From assembly GCF_025698545.1 (NCBI RefSeq), contig NC_068565.1, positions 1 to 64,000 of the forward strand: a stretch of 64,000 bases of DNA, written 5' to 3'. The notes under the pieces were generated by a model. The model was not told the DNA's origin. It made no database searches and was given only the letters and a program-made list of their open reading frames with translations. This DNA is from Gossypium raimondii (taxonomy: Eukaryota; Streptophyta; Magnoliopsida; Malvales; Malvaceae). Position numbers and translations under genes: made by a program. Positions 55,402-64,000 of the stretch are shown piece after piece. How positions within the stretch are numbered: the first letter of the stretch is position 1; each line of letters starts with the position of its first letter.

Positions 55402-56647
55402 TAATTAATTAAACTACCTTTTCTTTTCTTTTCTTTTCGTTTTCATTTTTATATGTAGTTATTGTTTCAGAGTGATTCATCAGTTGAAGAAAAAAATGAA
55501 CATAATTGTCATAAATTCCTTTTACGATTTCAATTCTTCGGTGTGCATATGTATCTTAATATCAATTAATTGAAGAGATTCATTGTTAATTTATATTTTA
55601 TGTTTTTACTGTAAATGCATGATTAAACAGTTCCTGCTGCATGCAATTGTATTATATTATCGTTTCTAATGACGAAGAAAATGGAACAACCGTGAAGTGA
55701 AAAAAAAAAAAAGGTTGATGAGAAAAATAAATCAAGGCGGACATAGAACTTGTTGTCGCAGTCAACATTAAATATGGTAAGCAGGTGAGTTAATAAGTTT
55801 GACAGGTACTCACCAAAAATTAACTTGTACCTTTTATCGTCATATATATTATTTAAGATATTGCATGCTTTTGTCGTTTTCATTACACCAATATTTTATG
55901 TCTAGTAAGATTTGGAACAACACCTCATGATTCATCCATTAAATTCCAATTTAGCGTTATATAAGTTTTTTTTCTTAGAGAATATTAAGAAAATCCAGTG
56001 TCATATATACACAACATGAAATAAATTTTGGTAATAAAAAATTTGAGAGTAGGGCACCAAATTATAGTCCAGTATTTCAAATTAATTTGGTTATAAGGTC
56101 AACAATCAATTATGCAAATGATGTAAACCTAAGACACTACTTTATCACATGTATTGTTTCTACTGATTAGTTTTAATCAATTGAAGTTAATTGGAAATAA
56201 AATAAAGTAATTGATTATGAAATTGATAGAGACAACAGGTCAACCAAATGAATTATTTTTCCTATATTAAATTATAAAACATTCAAAATGTAGTTATGAC
56301 ACACGAATAAGATTTATATAAAATATATATATTTATTAAAATTTTATATGAAAATCAAATCAAATGAAATTGAAGTTTTAAAATTATAATGTTTATGGTG
56401 AAATCAAGTAACATCTAAAACAATCATTAAAAAATTGGAGATTAATAAGTTAGAATTGTTTGGAGAGATGTTACTGAAAATGAAAATTACTTTGACGAAA
56501 ATCATATTATTATATTTTTAATATGAGAGCTTCAATCTTATTAGATTTATAATTTTACTTTATATTATCTTTAATTAATATTATAATTATAATTTATAAT
56601 GATAATTATTTATTATTTATTATTTATTATTATTATTTTAAAATTTC

Positions 56648-56810
56648 ATAACCTTCGTTATTTACGGTTTGTTTAAGGTTACACACAAAATTAATGAAAA
56701 ATTATAACCTCTGTTGCTTGAGGTTTGCTTAAGGTTGTACACAAAATTAATGAAAAATTATAACCTTCATCACTTATGACTTGTATTATAAAAGGTAAAA
56801 ATCAAGACAA
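56648..56810 (+). repeat. 56-base tandem repeat, about 2.5 copies
   Basis: ATAACCT(T/C)... units start at 56648, 56704 and 56760, each ending ACACAAAATTAATGAAAAATT; the third copy is partial. Confidence 0.9.
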
Positions 56811-57619
56811 ATTAATTCATCGTGTTTTTCTTCATCAAATCGATAGACGACTTCAATTAAACATTAGATAAATCTCTATTGATTTTAGTTTGCATAATCT
56901 GAAAAACTTCAATTTTAAATTTGATCCAATTTGAATTTAAATTTTATTTAATAAAATATTTATATTATTTTAAATTAGAAAATATATTTAAAAAGTAAAA
57001 AGACAGATTTAATATTAAAATTAAAATTAATGTTTTAACTTAATTAAATTTAAATATTAATATTTAATTTGGTAATTTTAATATATTAAAATCCCAAATA
57101 ATTTTATCTATTAATGTACAATTACAAATTAAATCAACTTTATGCTCAAAATAATTTTTTAATATATATATATGAATTATAAAAATAGAATTGTTCTAAG
57201 TTTTATTCCAAAATCAAAGTGTTAAAATAGGATGCATTTCTTATATTAATATTTTATTTTCATATTAAAATAATAAAATGTAAATTAAAATGAGTTGAAA
57301 TTTAATAAATATTAAATTACACTTTCTAATTAACTCCAATTGCATATTGATTGTCATTAGGATTATCTAATCACATATTATTTTTATAATACAAATATGA
57401 GAAAATATTTAGTACATCAGTGAAATTTTAACTTTCACAAGTAAAGTTAGAGAGTTTAACAAGTTATAGGATAGAGTAAAATATTTAAAAAAGAATCATA
57501 TAACAAAATTTTAAGGTTGTTTGTGAAATAAATAAAAAATACACTACCACTATAACAAATACTAACCTTGCAAATATATTTACAATATAAAATGTTTTAA
57601 AACATTAAGAGTAAATTAA

Positions 57620-57644
57620 AAATAATAATAATAATAATAATAAT
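57620..57644 (+). repeat. (AAT)n microsatellite
   Basis: Eight uninterrupted AAT units. Confidence 0.9.
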
Positions 57645-60120
57645 GTGCAACGTGTGTGAGGCTAAAACTAATATATATATAAAATACAAAGTAAAAAAAG
57701 GACTAAACTAGGTTTAAGTTTTGAGTATTAGAGTTCAAGCTTGATTCATATTTTAAATGAGTCTAATATTTTATTTAAAACTATTTTTAAACTTCATAAT
57801 TTTATTCAAATGTATTTATTATATAAAATCAAATTCTTTTGGGAGTCATTAGGAATTAATAAGGATAATTTAGGTAGTAAAAGTTAAAGACAATTATATA
57901 TTTTGGAAAAATAATTATTTTAAAATTTAATAAAACTAACTCCCTTTTAGTAATTAGGAATTAATAAGCACAATTTAGACATTAAAATTTTAGATAATTG
58001 AAATTTTTAATTACTTATTTTAAAATTTTTATTCCATTTTAATTATTTGTATTTAAAATTTTTTAAGTCCAAATGAAATTATTTATGCTTAATTAATTAA
58101 TCTTTTACCAAAAATATTTTTAAAATTTTTAATAATTTAATAATTTTATTTTAATATAAAAAATCTATATTCCAAGAATTTACATACCAAAATGTATATA
58201 AAAAATTAAATAGTAAGTTGATGTTTTTAAAGGAAAAGGTGAGTAAAAATAAAATATTTTTAAGATTATTAAAAGAGATAATATCTATATGTAATAGTAT
58301 CAAGATCGATGATCGAGATCGTGATCGTATCTATATGTATTAATATGATATTTACTTTTGTTTTCTTCTAAATTTAAATTGGTTAGTTTCTTTACTTTTA
58401 CTAAATATATTATTATAAAAAATTTAATAAATTTTCAATTCAACTTTAATTTCAGCTACACATTTTGTATATGGTAATATTTGTTATTAAGAATATTTGA
58501 TATATTAATTAGCTTTTCAGTTACAAGTTTTTTTTATAAATAGTTTGTTTTGTTCCATCATATTATTTTATCCTAATTTTCGTTTGATCGTAATTTTATC
58601 TTTATTTTTAATTTTTTCTCTATTAAGAGGTTAGTTTTTAAATGGATACACGTGTTTACATGCTATTTTTAAATAAATTATTAGTTTTTTTTAATCTATT
58701 TCTTTGTTTTTCAATGTCAAGCTCGAGTCTAAAACTTTTTATTTTTGAATTGAGAGTATAGTTTTTCTTTCTAGTCCTCATCGTATTCTAACATAAAAAT
58801 TAAAATCCATTAATAACACTATTTACTAATATTATACAAATATATATCCAAAATAGATTACAAGATTTCCTTTTATGTCCATTTTAATATTTTTTATAAT
58901 AATTCCATGTAGGGGAAAAATCAGGATTTTATTGTTTGAAGTTTAGATGAAGCATTTCTCTTTTCCATTTTCTTACTCTTTTGTTATTCTCAATATTTAT
59001 TGTTGCACGTGAAAAGTTATTGGTGCTACTGCCCAGCTTTGGATATCATTCTATATTTAAATTGGGTATGAATTATTATAGGTATATTTCATTTATATGA
59101 TTTGACATGTTGATGGCATATTTTATAAAATCATATCAATTTTCTATATAAGGTAAAATTGTATTTTATTTTCTTTTTTTATTACATATCCATTATTGAT
59201 AGTAGTGACTATTTTTTTTGTTGGTGTTTTTCAAAGAGATAAACGATTAGTTATGAAATATGCTCTATTGTTAATAAAGGCAATGGAAGAAGATTGGATT
59301 TGAGTTGTTGGACTAAAAATTTCAAAATTGACTTAAAAGAAGAAGTCAAACAGATTTAAAAATAATAGTAAAGAAAAATACAGAAACAACTAAAAGAAAA
59401 AATTAAGAACAAAGAATAAAGATTTAAAACAATAAATAAATAAAACGAAAATTAAAAATGTGGTTTAAAAATCGATTGATATAATGGCTAGATGAATAAG
59501 TGTCCAATTGAACTATTTGAGACCAAAATCACACAACAAATTCAAGTAATAACTCTAATGGAACTCTAATTAATCTAAATAAAATAAAGAGTTATATGAT
59601 AAGCAAGTTCTGATGAAAATTCCTATTACATAGTGAGATGACAAGTAATGGATTTTGATAACAATTTTTATTAAATTGGGAAGTGATAATGTAGTGAATT
59701 AATTTGGTAAAAGTTTTGTTCTTGTCAATCCATGAAAAGATAAAAGTAATAAATTATGGTAATAATGAATCATATAAATATGGAATTATCTGTTATTAAA
59801 ATATGCTCTGCTGATTATTAAGATATGTTCAAGAATTATAATAGTAGTAATTTTTTATATATAGAGTTTAAGGTAAAAAAAAAAACGATTTGGATTCCTG
59901 GGTACTTACTAAGCTTTTACAAGTGTAACGTGTGTTTTAAACACGTAGATGGAAGATCGAATTAAAGCTCTAGATTCAGGTTGAGATTTCAACTCATCTC
60001 ATCTCATCTCATAACCAAGGCTTGAAGAGAGTACGAATTTGATATTTTGGTTATAGAATATGACATGTACACAAGTTACTGCAACTGTTTTGATATAATT
60101 TGAGTTTTATAATGATTAAT

Positions 60121-60213
60121 TGACGTGAAATCGTCGAAGTTGCTTCGGCAATGAATGTAACATCTAAGTACTTTGACCCGATGTTCGGGTCGGATATGAG
60201 GGTGTTACATTGT
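60121..60213 (+). mobile_element. LTR-end-like fragment
   Basis: GAAATCGTCGAAGTTGCTTC... ACCCGATGTTCGGGTCGG ... GAGGGTGTTACA has the wording of the 3' end of plant Ty3-type LTRs. It lies immediately upstream of the second ELO block. No other part of such an element is adjacent. Confidence 0.4.
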
Positions 60214-60560
60214 TGGTAACCATTTTGTAACTTTTCATAATTAGGTAACAAAAAATTTCACTAATAATTAGGTATTAATTTTATAATTTTTCATACTTGG
60301 GTGAACAAAAAGAATTTACTAATAGTTGAAGGATTTACTAATAGTTCAGTGAGTAATAGTTTGATTTACCCAAAAATCTATGTACTTACAAGAGGGGTAG
60401 GCTAATTACCCCCTATCCATAAATGAATTCATTACTGGAGGACCATTATCCATAAATGAATAAACTTAAACAGGAATGCAGTGGATGGATCAATGATATC
60501 CAGTACCGGTAGGCAGTTGAGGTAGAGAAAATATTGGGTCATCAGTAACTTTTCAGTGCT

Positions 60561-60566
60561 TATAAA
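60561..60566 (+). promoter_or_regulatory. TATA box of ELO copy 2
   Basis: TATAAA 78 bases before the start codon in a conserved promoter block (CAGTGCTTATAAAGGCAATC). It is the only good TATA box in the shared upstream 250 bases. Confidence 0.65.
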
Positions 60567-60643
60567 GGCAATCCCCCCCCTCCTCCTTTTTGCTGCAGCT
60601 TTATTAACTGACGTAGTACTAGAGTAGTAAAGGCAGCAGCAAG

Positions 60644-61504
60644 ATGGAAGTTCCCTTTTTCCCAACCCTTTTCTCCTGTATCAAAGACTTGGTGGTGCAA
60701 CAAGCCTTGTTCTCAACCTTGGAGGATTGGCTAGTGAAGCATCCCAAAATCCTCCAGTTTTCATGGGAAAATGGCCAAACACCAGCCTCCTCTCATCGCT
60801 TCCTCACCCTCACTGTCTTGTCTTACATCTCTTTCACCTTCGTTCTCTCCCAACTATCTCGCCCTTCACTTTCACGTCCACTCCTCAAATCAATCGCAGC
60901 CGTCCACAACATCTTCCTCCTTACCCTTTCTTTCATCATGGCCCTGGGTTGCCTCGTTTCCATCTTCTCCCAGGTGCCTAACTTCAACACCCTCGTTTGC
61001 TTCCCTAGGGGTACATCCCCATCGGGCCCTCTCTTTTTCTGGGCATACATCTTCTACCTCTCCAAGATTGTTGAATTCATGGACACCCTTTTGATCATCC
61101 TCAGCGGATCCATGAAGAGGCTATCCTTCCTTCACGTCTACCATCACTCCATGGTGGTCATCATGTGTTATATTTGCTTAGACAGTGCTCAGTCCTCCGT
61201 ACCCATGGTGCTGATCACCAACTGCGTGGTGCATGTCGTAATGTACACCTATTACCTGTTGTGCACCCTGGGGATGCACCCCAAGTGGAAGAAAATGGTG
61301 ACGGATTTTCAACTAGTGCAGTTCCGGTTAAGCTTTTTGATCATGGCCATGCTTGTGTTCTACCACTTCACTGCTTCTGGCTGCTCTGGGATTCTGAGTT
61401 GGTGTTTCAATGGAGCCTTCAACGTCTCTCTTCTCTACTTGTTCTCAGACTTTCATGCCAAGAGTTACTCCACCAATGCCAAGGTCTTCAAGGGTAATAA
61501 TTAA
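60644..61504 (+). CDS. ELO-family fatty acid elongase (HOS3/ELO-like), copy 2
   Basis: Intronless frame of 286 codons with all ELO motifs intact (KIVEFMDT, HVYHH, NCVVHVVMYTYY, TDFQLVQF). Relative to copy 1 it has Val to Leu (RPSLSRP), Val to Ile (VLITNC), Trp to Arg (QFRLSFLIM), Ala to Gly and Ile to Asn (FNGAFNVS), plus one extra Asn at the end. The Arg falls at the start of a hydrophobic segment right after the conserved QLVQF box and may affect membrane placement. The Asn looks closer to what I remember of the family, so copy 1 may hold the derived state there. The role is as for copy 1: condensing step of ER fatty acid elongation. Confidence 0.92.
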   Translation: MEVPFFPTLFSCIKDLVVQQALFSTLEDWLVKHPKILQFSWENGQTPASSHRFLTLTVLSYISFTFVLSQLSRPSLSRPLLKSIAAVHNIFLLTLSFIMALGCLVSIFSQVPNFNTLVCFPRGTSPSGPLFFWAYIFYLSKIVEFMDTLLIILSGSMKRLSFLHVYHHSMVVIMCYICLDSAQSSVPMVLITNCVVHVVMYTYYLLCTLGMHPKWKKMVTDFQLVQFRLSFLIMAMLVFYHFTASGCSGILSWCFNGAFNVSLLYLFSDFHAKSYSTNAKVFKGNN

Positions 61505-61580
61505 TTAAACCATCTTTTTTTTGTTTTTCCATTTCGTTTCCATTGTTACATGTAGTAATTGTTTCAGAGTGATTCAGTTC

Positions 61581-63229
61581 AAGCTCATGAATCTGGTATA
61601 GAATCTTAATCGTGAAAGCTGGTATTGTCAAACCAAGGAGGATGGAGTTCATGTTCCATTTATTTTATTGATTGAATGAATAAGTACGTAGGATAAAACA
61701 TTTGTGTACCTCTTTCCAAGGCTTTTGTGAGTTGAGCCTTATTGTTTGATAGTTGAAATTCGAGGGACGGTTTTATTTGGTGAATGTTTCGGAGTTTCCG
61801 AAATTCTATGGTCGAGTTTTATTATCACTTTAGCTGGTATTTCAAGTTAACTTCGTGATCAACTTTTAAGGATGATCTCTTAAGTCTTCGATTTTGCTTG
61901 TATTTTCATCTTTGTAAGGGCAGATGCTATCCTTTTATTAATAAATTCACTGTAACTTATTCAAAAACTTTAGTACCAAAAACTCGTTACTTTATTATAC
62001 ATCTATTTCATTGGTTACCTAAGATAGAAACAATGATTACCAACAAGATTTCCTGTGTCAGTGGAAGGCAGGGATAAGTCTACCGTCATCCATAAACAAA
62101 AATAAATGTCTATATTGTATTTGGCTTTTTGACGAAAATAATATACCCCAATTTTGTTATCGACAACGCCACCTGGCCAAACCCGTAAGTGGAATAGAAT
62201 TAAAAAAAAAAGTTTAGATAAAAAATAAGATTTTTTAAATAAGTCAGTAGAAATTTTTGGTTCGGGCTCAGCTTAACTCAACTTGAATAAGCCTAAACTT
62301 CTTTACATGTTTTATTATTGTTATATCATTGTTTTACTATTGTTATATTATTATTTTGCCATCATTTTACTATTATATTGTTATTATTTTATTGTAATTG
62401 TTTAAATATTATATAACTCTTATTTTATTGTTAATTTTGTTACTATTTTAGATGCATTTACTTGTTAAGTTGCAACTATTTTAGTTATATTTAAATATAA
62501 AGACTTTTTTAATACATTTTCAATTTGTTAAAAATATTTATTTTAATGTTTTAATATATTTTATGTATTATATTTTTATATAAAAATACGGGCAGTCAGG
62601 TTAGAATAGAGTTTAGCATTTTTAATTTGAATAAAGTTTGAACAGAATTTTAAGTCTACTTTTTGAGCTCGAGCTTGGGCCTAAATTTGTGGCCCAAACC
62701 GACTCAACCGAGCCCATCCCATGATTAAATGTACTATTTACCGAAATGGAATGTGGGTTCACCAGGGTGGGCAAATTGGCCTATATGTGAAAGGGGAGCA
62801 GGGAGATGCTGAATCGGTGCATGGGTTCCTTGCTCCCTTGACAGAGACAAGCCCTTTCATTGTGGGAATTTGGGAAAAAATGCCAGAATCCAAAAGTAAA
62901 AAAACTTTTTGGTTAATAAGAATAGCTTGTATTCAAAACAACCCTTTAAAAAAAAAAAAAACCCCACTTTGCTAAAAAAAAAAAATCTGTTGTGAAGATC
63001 TTCAGAGAAAAAAAAAAGCACCACTTGCAAAAATGGAGAATGATTTCATTGCATATGTATACTAGAAAGGCCAAATTTATCGGTCTAAAGTTGGCTTTGT
63101 TTTTAAATCCAATCAAAAGGTCGGCGTAAGGTTCAGCCATGATACTAAGATTGATGAATTAAGAAGAAATATTGACACGAAAATATCCCATCATTGTGGA
63201 AGTTATTTTCGTGTTATGAGTTGCAAAGG
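61581..63229. other. Intergenic, no gene recognised
   Basis: AT-rich. The piece at about 62720-62890 is less AT-rich and reads GMWVHQGGQIGLYVKGEQGD on the plus strand without recognisable similarity. Oligo-A runs at 62949-62961 and 63011-63020. Confidence 0.35.
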
Positions 63230-63700
63230 CACCGGTGTAACCAATGGATGGAAAGGCTTTAAGGAGAAGTTGGCCAAGGGTAGTTGATTGGTTCAATTCT
63301 ACGGAACATTATCAATTATCAGTGGGCCCAAAGTTTTGACAATGGGTCTCGATACGGTCATATGGCCACAATTTTAGCAGAGGCAATAAACTCCATATTT
63401 AAAGGAGTTCGTCATCTACCATTTTCAATTGTATTCTCGACAATGCTCTATAGGTTGGTCGTGTTGGTGCCACTGATGTGTACAAAGCAGGAAAAACAAA
63501 TAGAGGTAGGGAACATTTACTCGGAGGATCGAAGGAAAGCGATGGTTATGAACATAATAAAAACAAACAAAATGTTAGTTCAACTATACTCTGACGTCAA
63601 TCAGACCTTTCATGTGATTGAATTTGTTAGCGTTTGGGCAGGCATCCTACCTAGGTCATATCATGTTGATCTTTTGAATAGATGATGTAATTATGAGAAA
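63230..63700 (+). mobile_element. MULE transposase fragment
   Basis: From about 63284 the plus strand encodes INYQWAQSFDNGSRYGHMAT, then ILAEAINSIFKGVRHLP and NQTFHVIEFVSV, ending SYHVDLLNR before a TGA where a Trp is expected. The order (WA..FD.G.RYGHM, N...E..N...K..R.LP, VDL..) matches the C-terminal part of MuDR-type transposases common in plant genomes. The catalytic core upstream and the SWIM finger downstream are missing or unreadable. It is unrelated in detail to the MUG1-like gene and is a decayed transposon piece. Confidence 0.7.
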
Positions 63701-64000
63701 TTTCAAAAATTCCGACCAATTTCTTTTTGTCTCTCTTTCTCTTATCTTTTTTTATGTTCTTATTATTTTAAAAAATATAATTTCATTTATATTTCACTAT
63801 TTAAAATTTAAAAAATAAATTATTTATATATTTGTTAGCCTTTCAAATAATATTTTATACCCTAATAATTATTTTATTTTGTATCAATATTAAGTCTCAC
63901 CGAATATATTATTGTGAAGGAGTTTATGTTTGGAGTTTTGTATTTAACTTTGGGGGTAGCAACGTGTTGACATTTTGTGTGAGCCGAAGAGTGATGGAAA
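63701..64000. other. AT-rich flank to the window edge
   Basis: Nothing recognised. The last 100 bases are less AT-rich and may lead into another element outside the window. Confidence 0.3.

Larger units (their letters stand above)
54165..55480 (+). repeat. Tandem-duplicated block with ELO gene, copy 1 (partner 60215-61580)
   Basis: Similarity to the partner runs from about 370 bases upstream of the start codon, across the gene, to about 80 bases after the stop (TTGTTTCAGAGTGATTCA). The coding part is near-identical; flanks are more diverged. The 4.7 kb between the blocks is not repeated after copy 2. Confidence 0.9.
55481..60214. other. Very AT-rich interval between the ELO copies; no gene
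   Basis: Dominated by A/T with short simple repeats, for example (TTATTATTTATT)n near 56600-56635. A 56-base tandem repeat and an AAT microsatellite are listed separately. The last about 95 bases (60121-60213, with GACCCGATGTTCGGGTCGGA and ending GGTGTTACA) look like the terminal part of a Ty3-type LTR. Confidence 0.6.
60215..61580 (+). repeat. Tandem-duplicated block with ELO gene, copy 2
   Basis: Partner of 54165-55480. Promoter differences include an extra segment near 60315-60365, loss of about 20 bases near 60415, and a C8 run at 60573-60580 where copy 1 has CCCC. Confidence 0.9.

Noticed and set aside
62721-62975. An 84-codon frame before the MULE fragment.
   Set aside because: No recognisable similarity; it ends in oligo-A and is not clearly in frame with the transposase remnant.

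Overview
The window is plant nuclear DNA. It has spliced genes with GT..AG introns, a domesticated MULE transposase, LTR retrotransposons with initiator-methionine tRNA primer sites, very AT-rich intergenic DNA, and protein families of flowering plants. Several repeat types (long LTR-like segments at about 16.6-17.9 kb, a chromodomain Ty3 element) remind me of Malvaceae such as cotton. That placement is an impression, not a demonstrated result.

Layout. (1) 1-5.5 kb is a mosaic of partial gene pieces, all on the minus strand: one HINT-type exon, two damaged exons of the tRNA m1A58 methyltransferase TRM61, a probable ELP5 first exon joined to TRM61 sequence, an end-truncated PPR protein, and two exons of a RING-H2 type E3 ligase gene. 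(2) 5.9-27.2 kb is a low-copy repeat field. It holds a 1.15-kb inverted repeat (7.0-8.2 and 25.3-26.4 kb), a 218-bp triple tandem repeat, direct repeats of 0.9-1.0 kb and 1.6 kb, GATATC-rich palindromic patches, scrambled exons of a plastid acyl-ACP synthetase (AAE15/16-like), and a small two-exon gene with a premature stop (19.5-20.1 kb). (3) 27.2-44.5 kb is a large inverted repeat with arms of about 3.5 kb. Each arm carries a copy of the CMC2 (twin CX9C) gene, and the spacer holds an intact MUSTANG-type gene (MUG1-like). A 5.68-kb chromodomain Ty3/gypsy element with both LTRs and a short target duplication is inserted in the right arm. (4) 44.5-46.7 kb is a truncated Ty1/copia element. (5) 47.4-47.8 kb is an MEE9-like gene. 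(6) 54.2-61.6 kb holds two nearly identical intronless ELO-type fatty acid elongase genes about 6.1 kb apart. (7) The right edge has a decayed MULE transposase fragment.

Genes likely to be functional are CMC2 copy 1 (cytochrome c oxidase assembly), the MUG1-like gene, the MEE9-like gene and at least one ELO gene. They do not form a pathway; this is an ordinary dispersed plant neighbourhood shaped by duplication and transposition. The most informative points are the same-strand gene-fragment mosaic, the CMC2 inverted duplication in which one copy has lost its intron-1 acceptor AG, the missing first catalytic Asp in the MUSTANG protein, and the promoter and coding divergence of the ELO pair. 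All identity estimates were made by eye.
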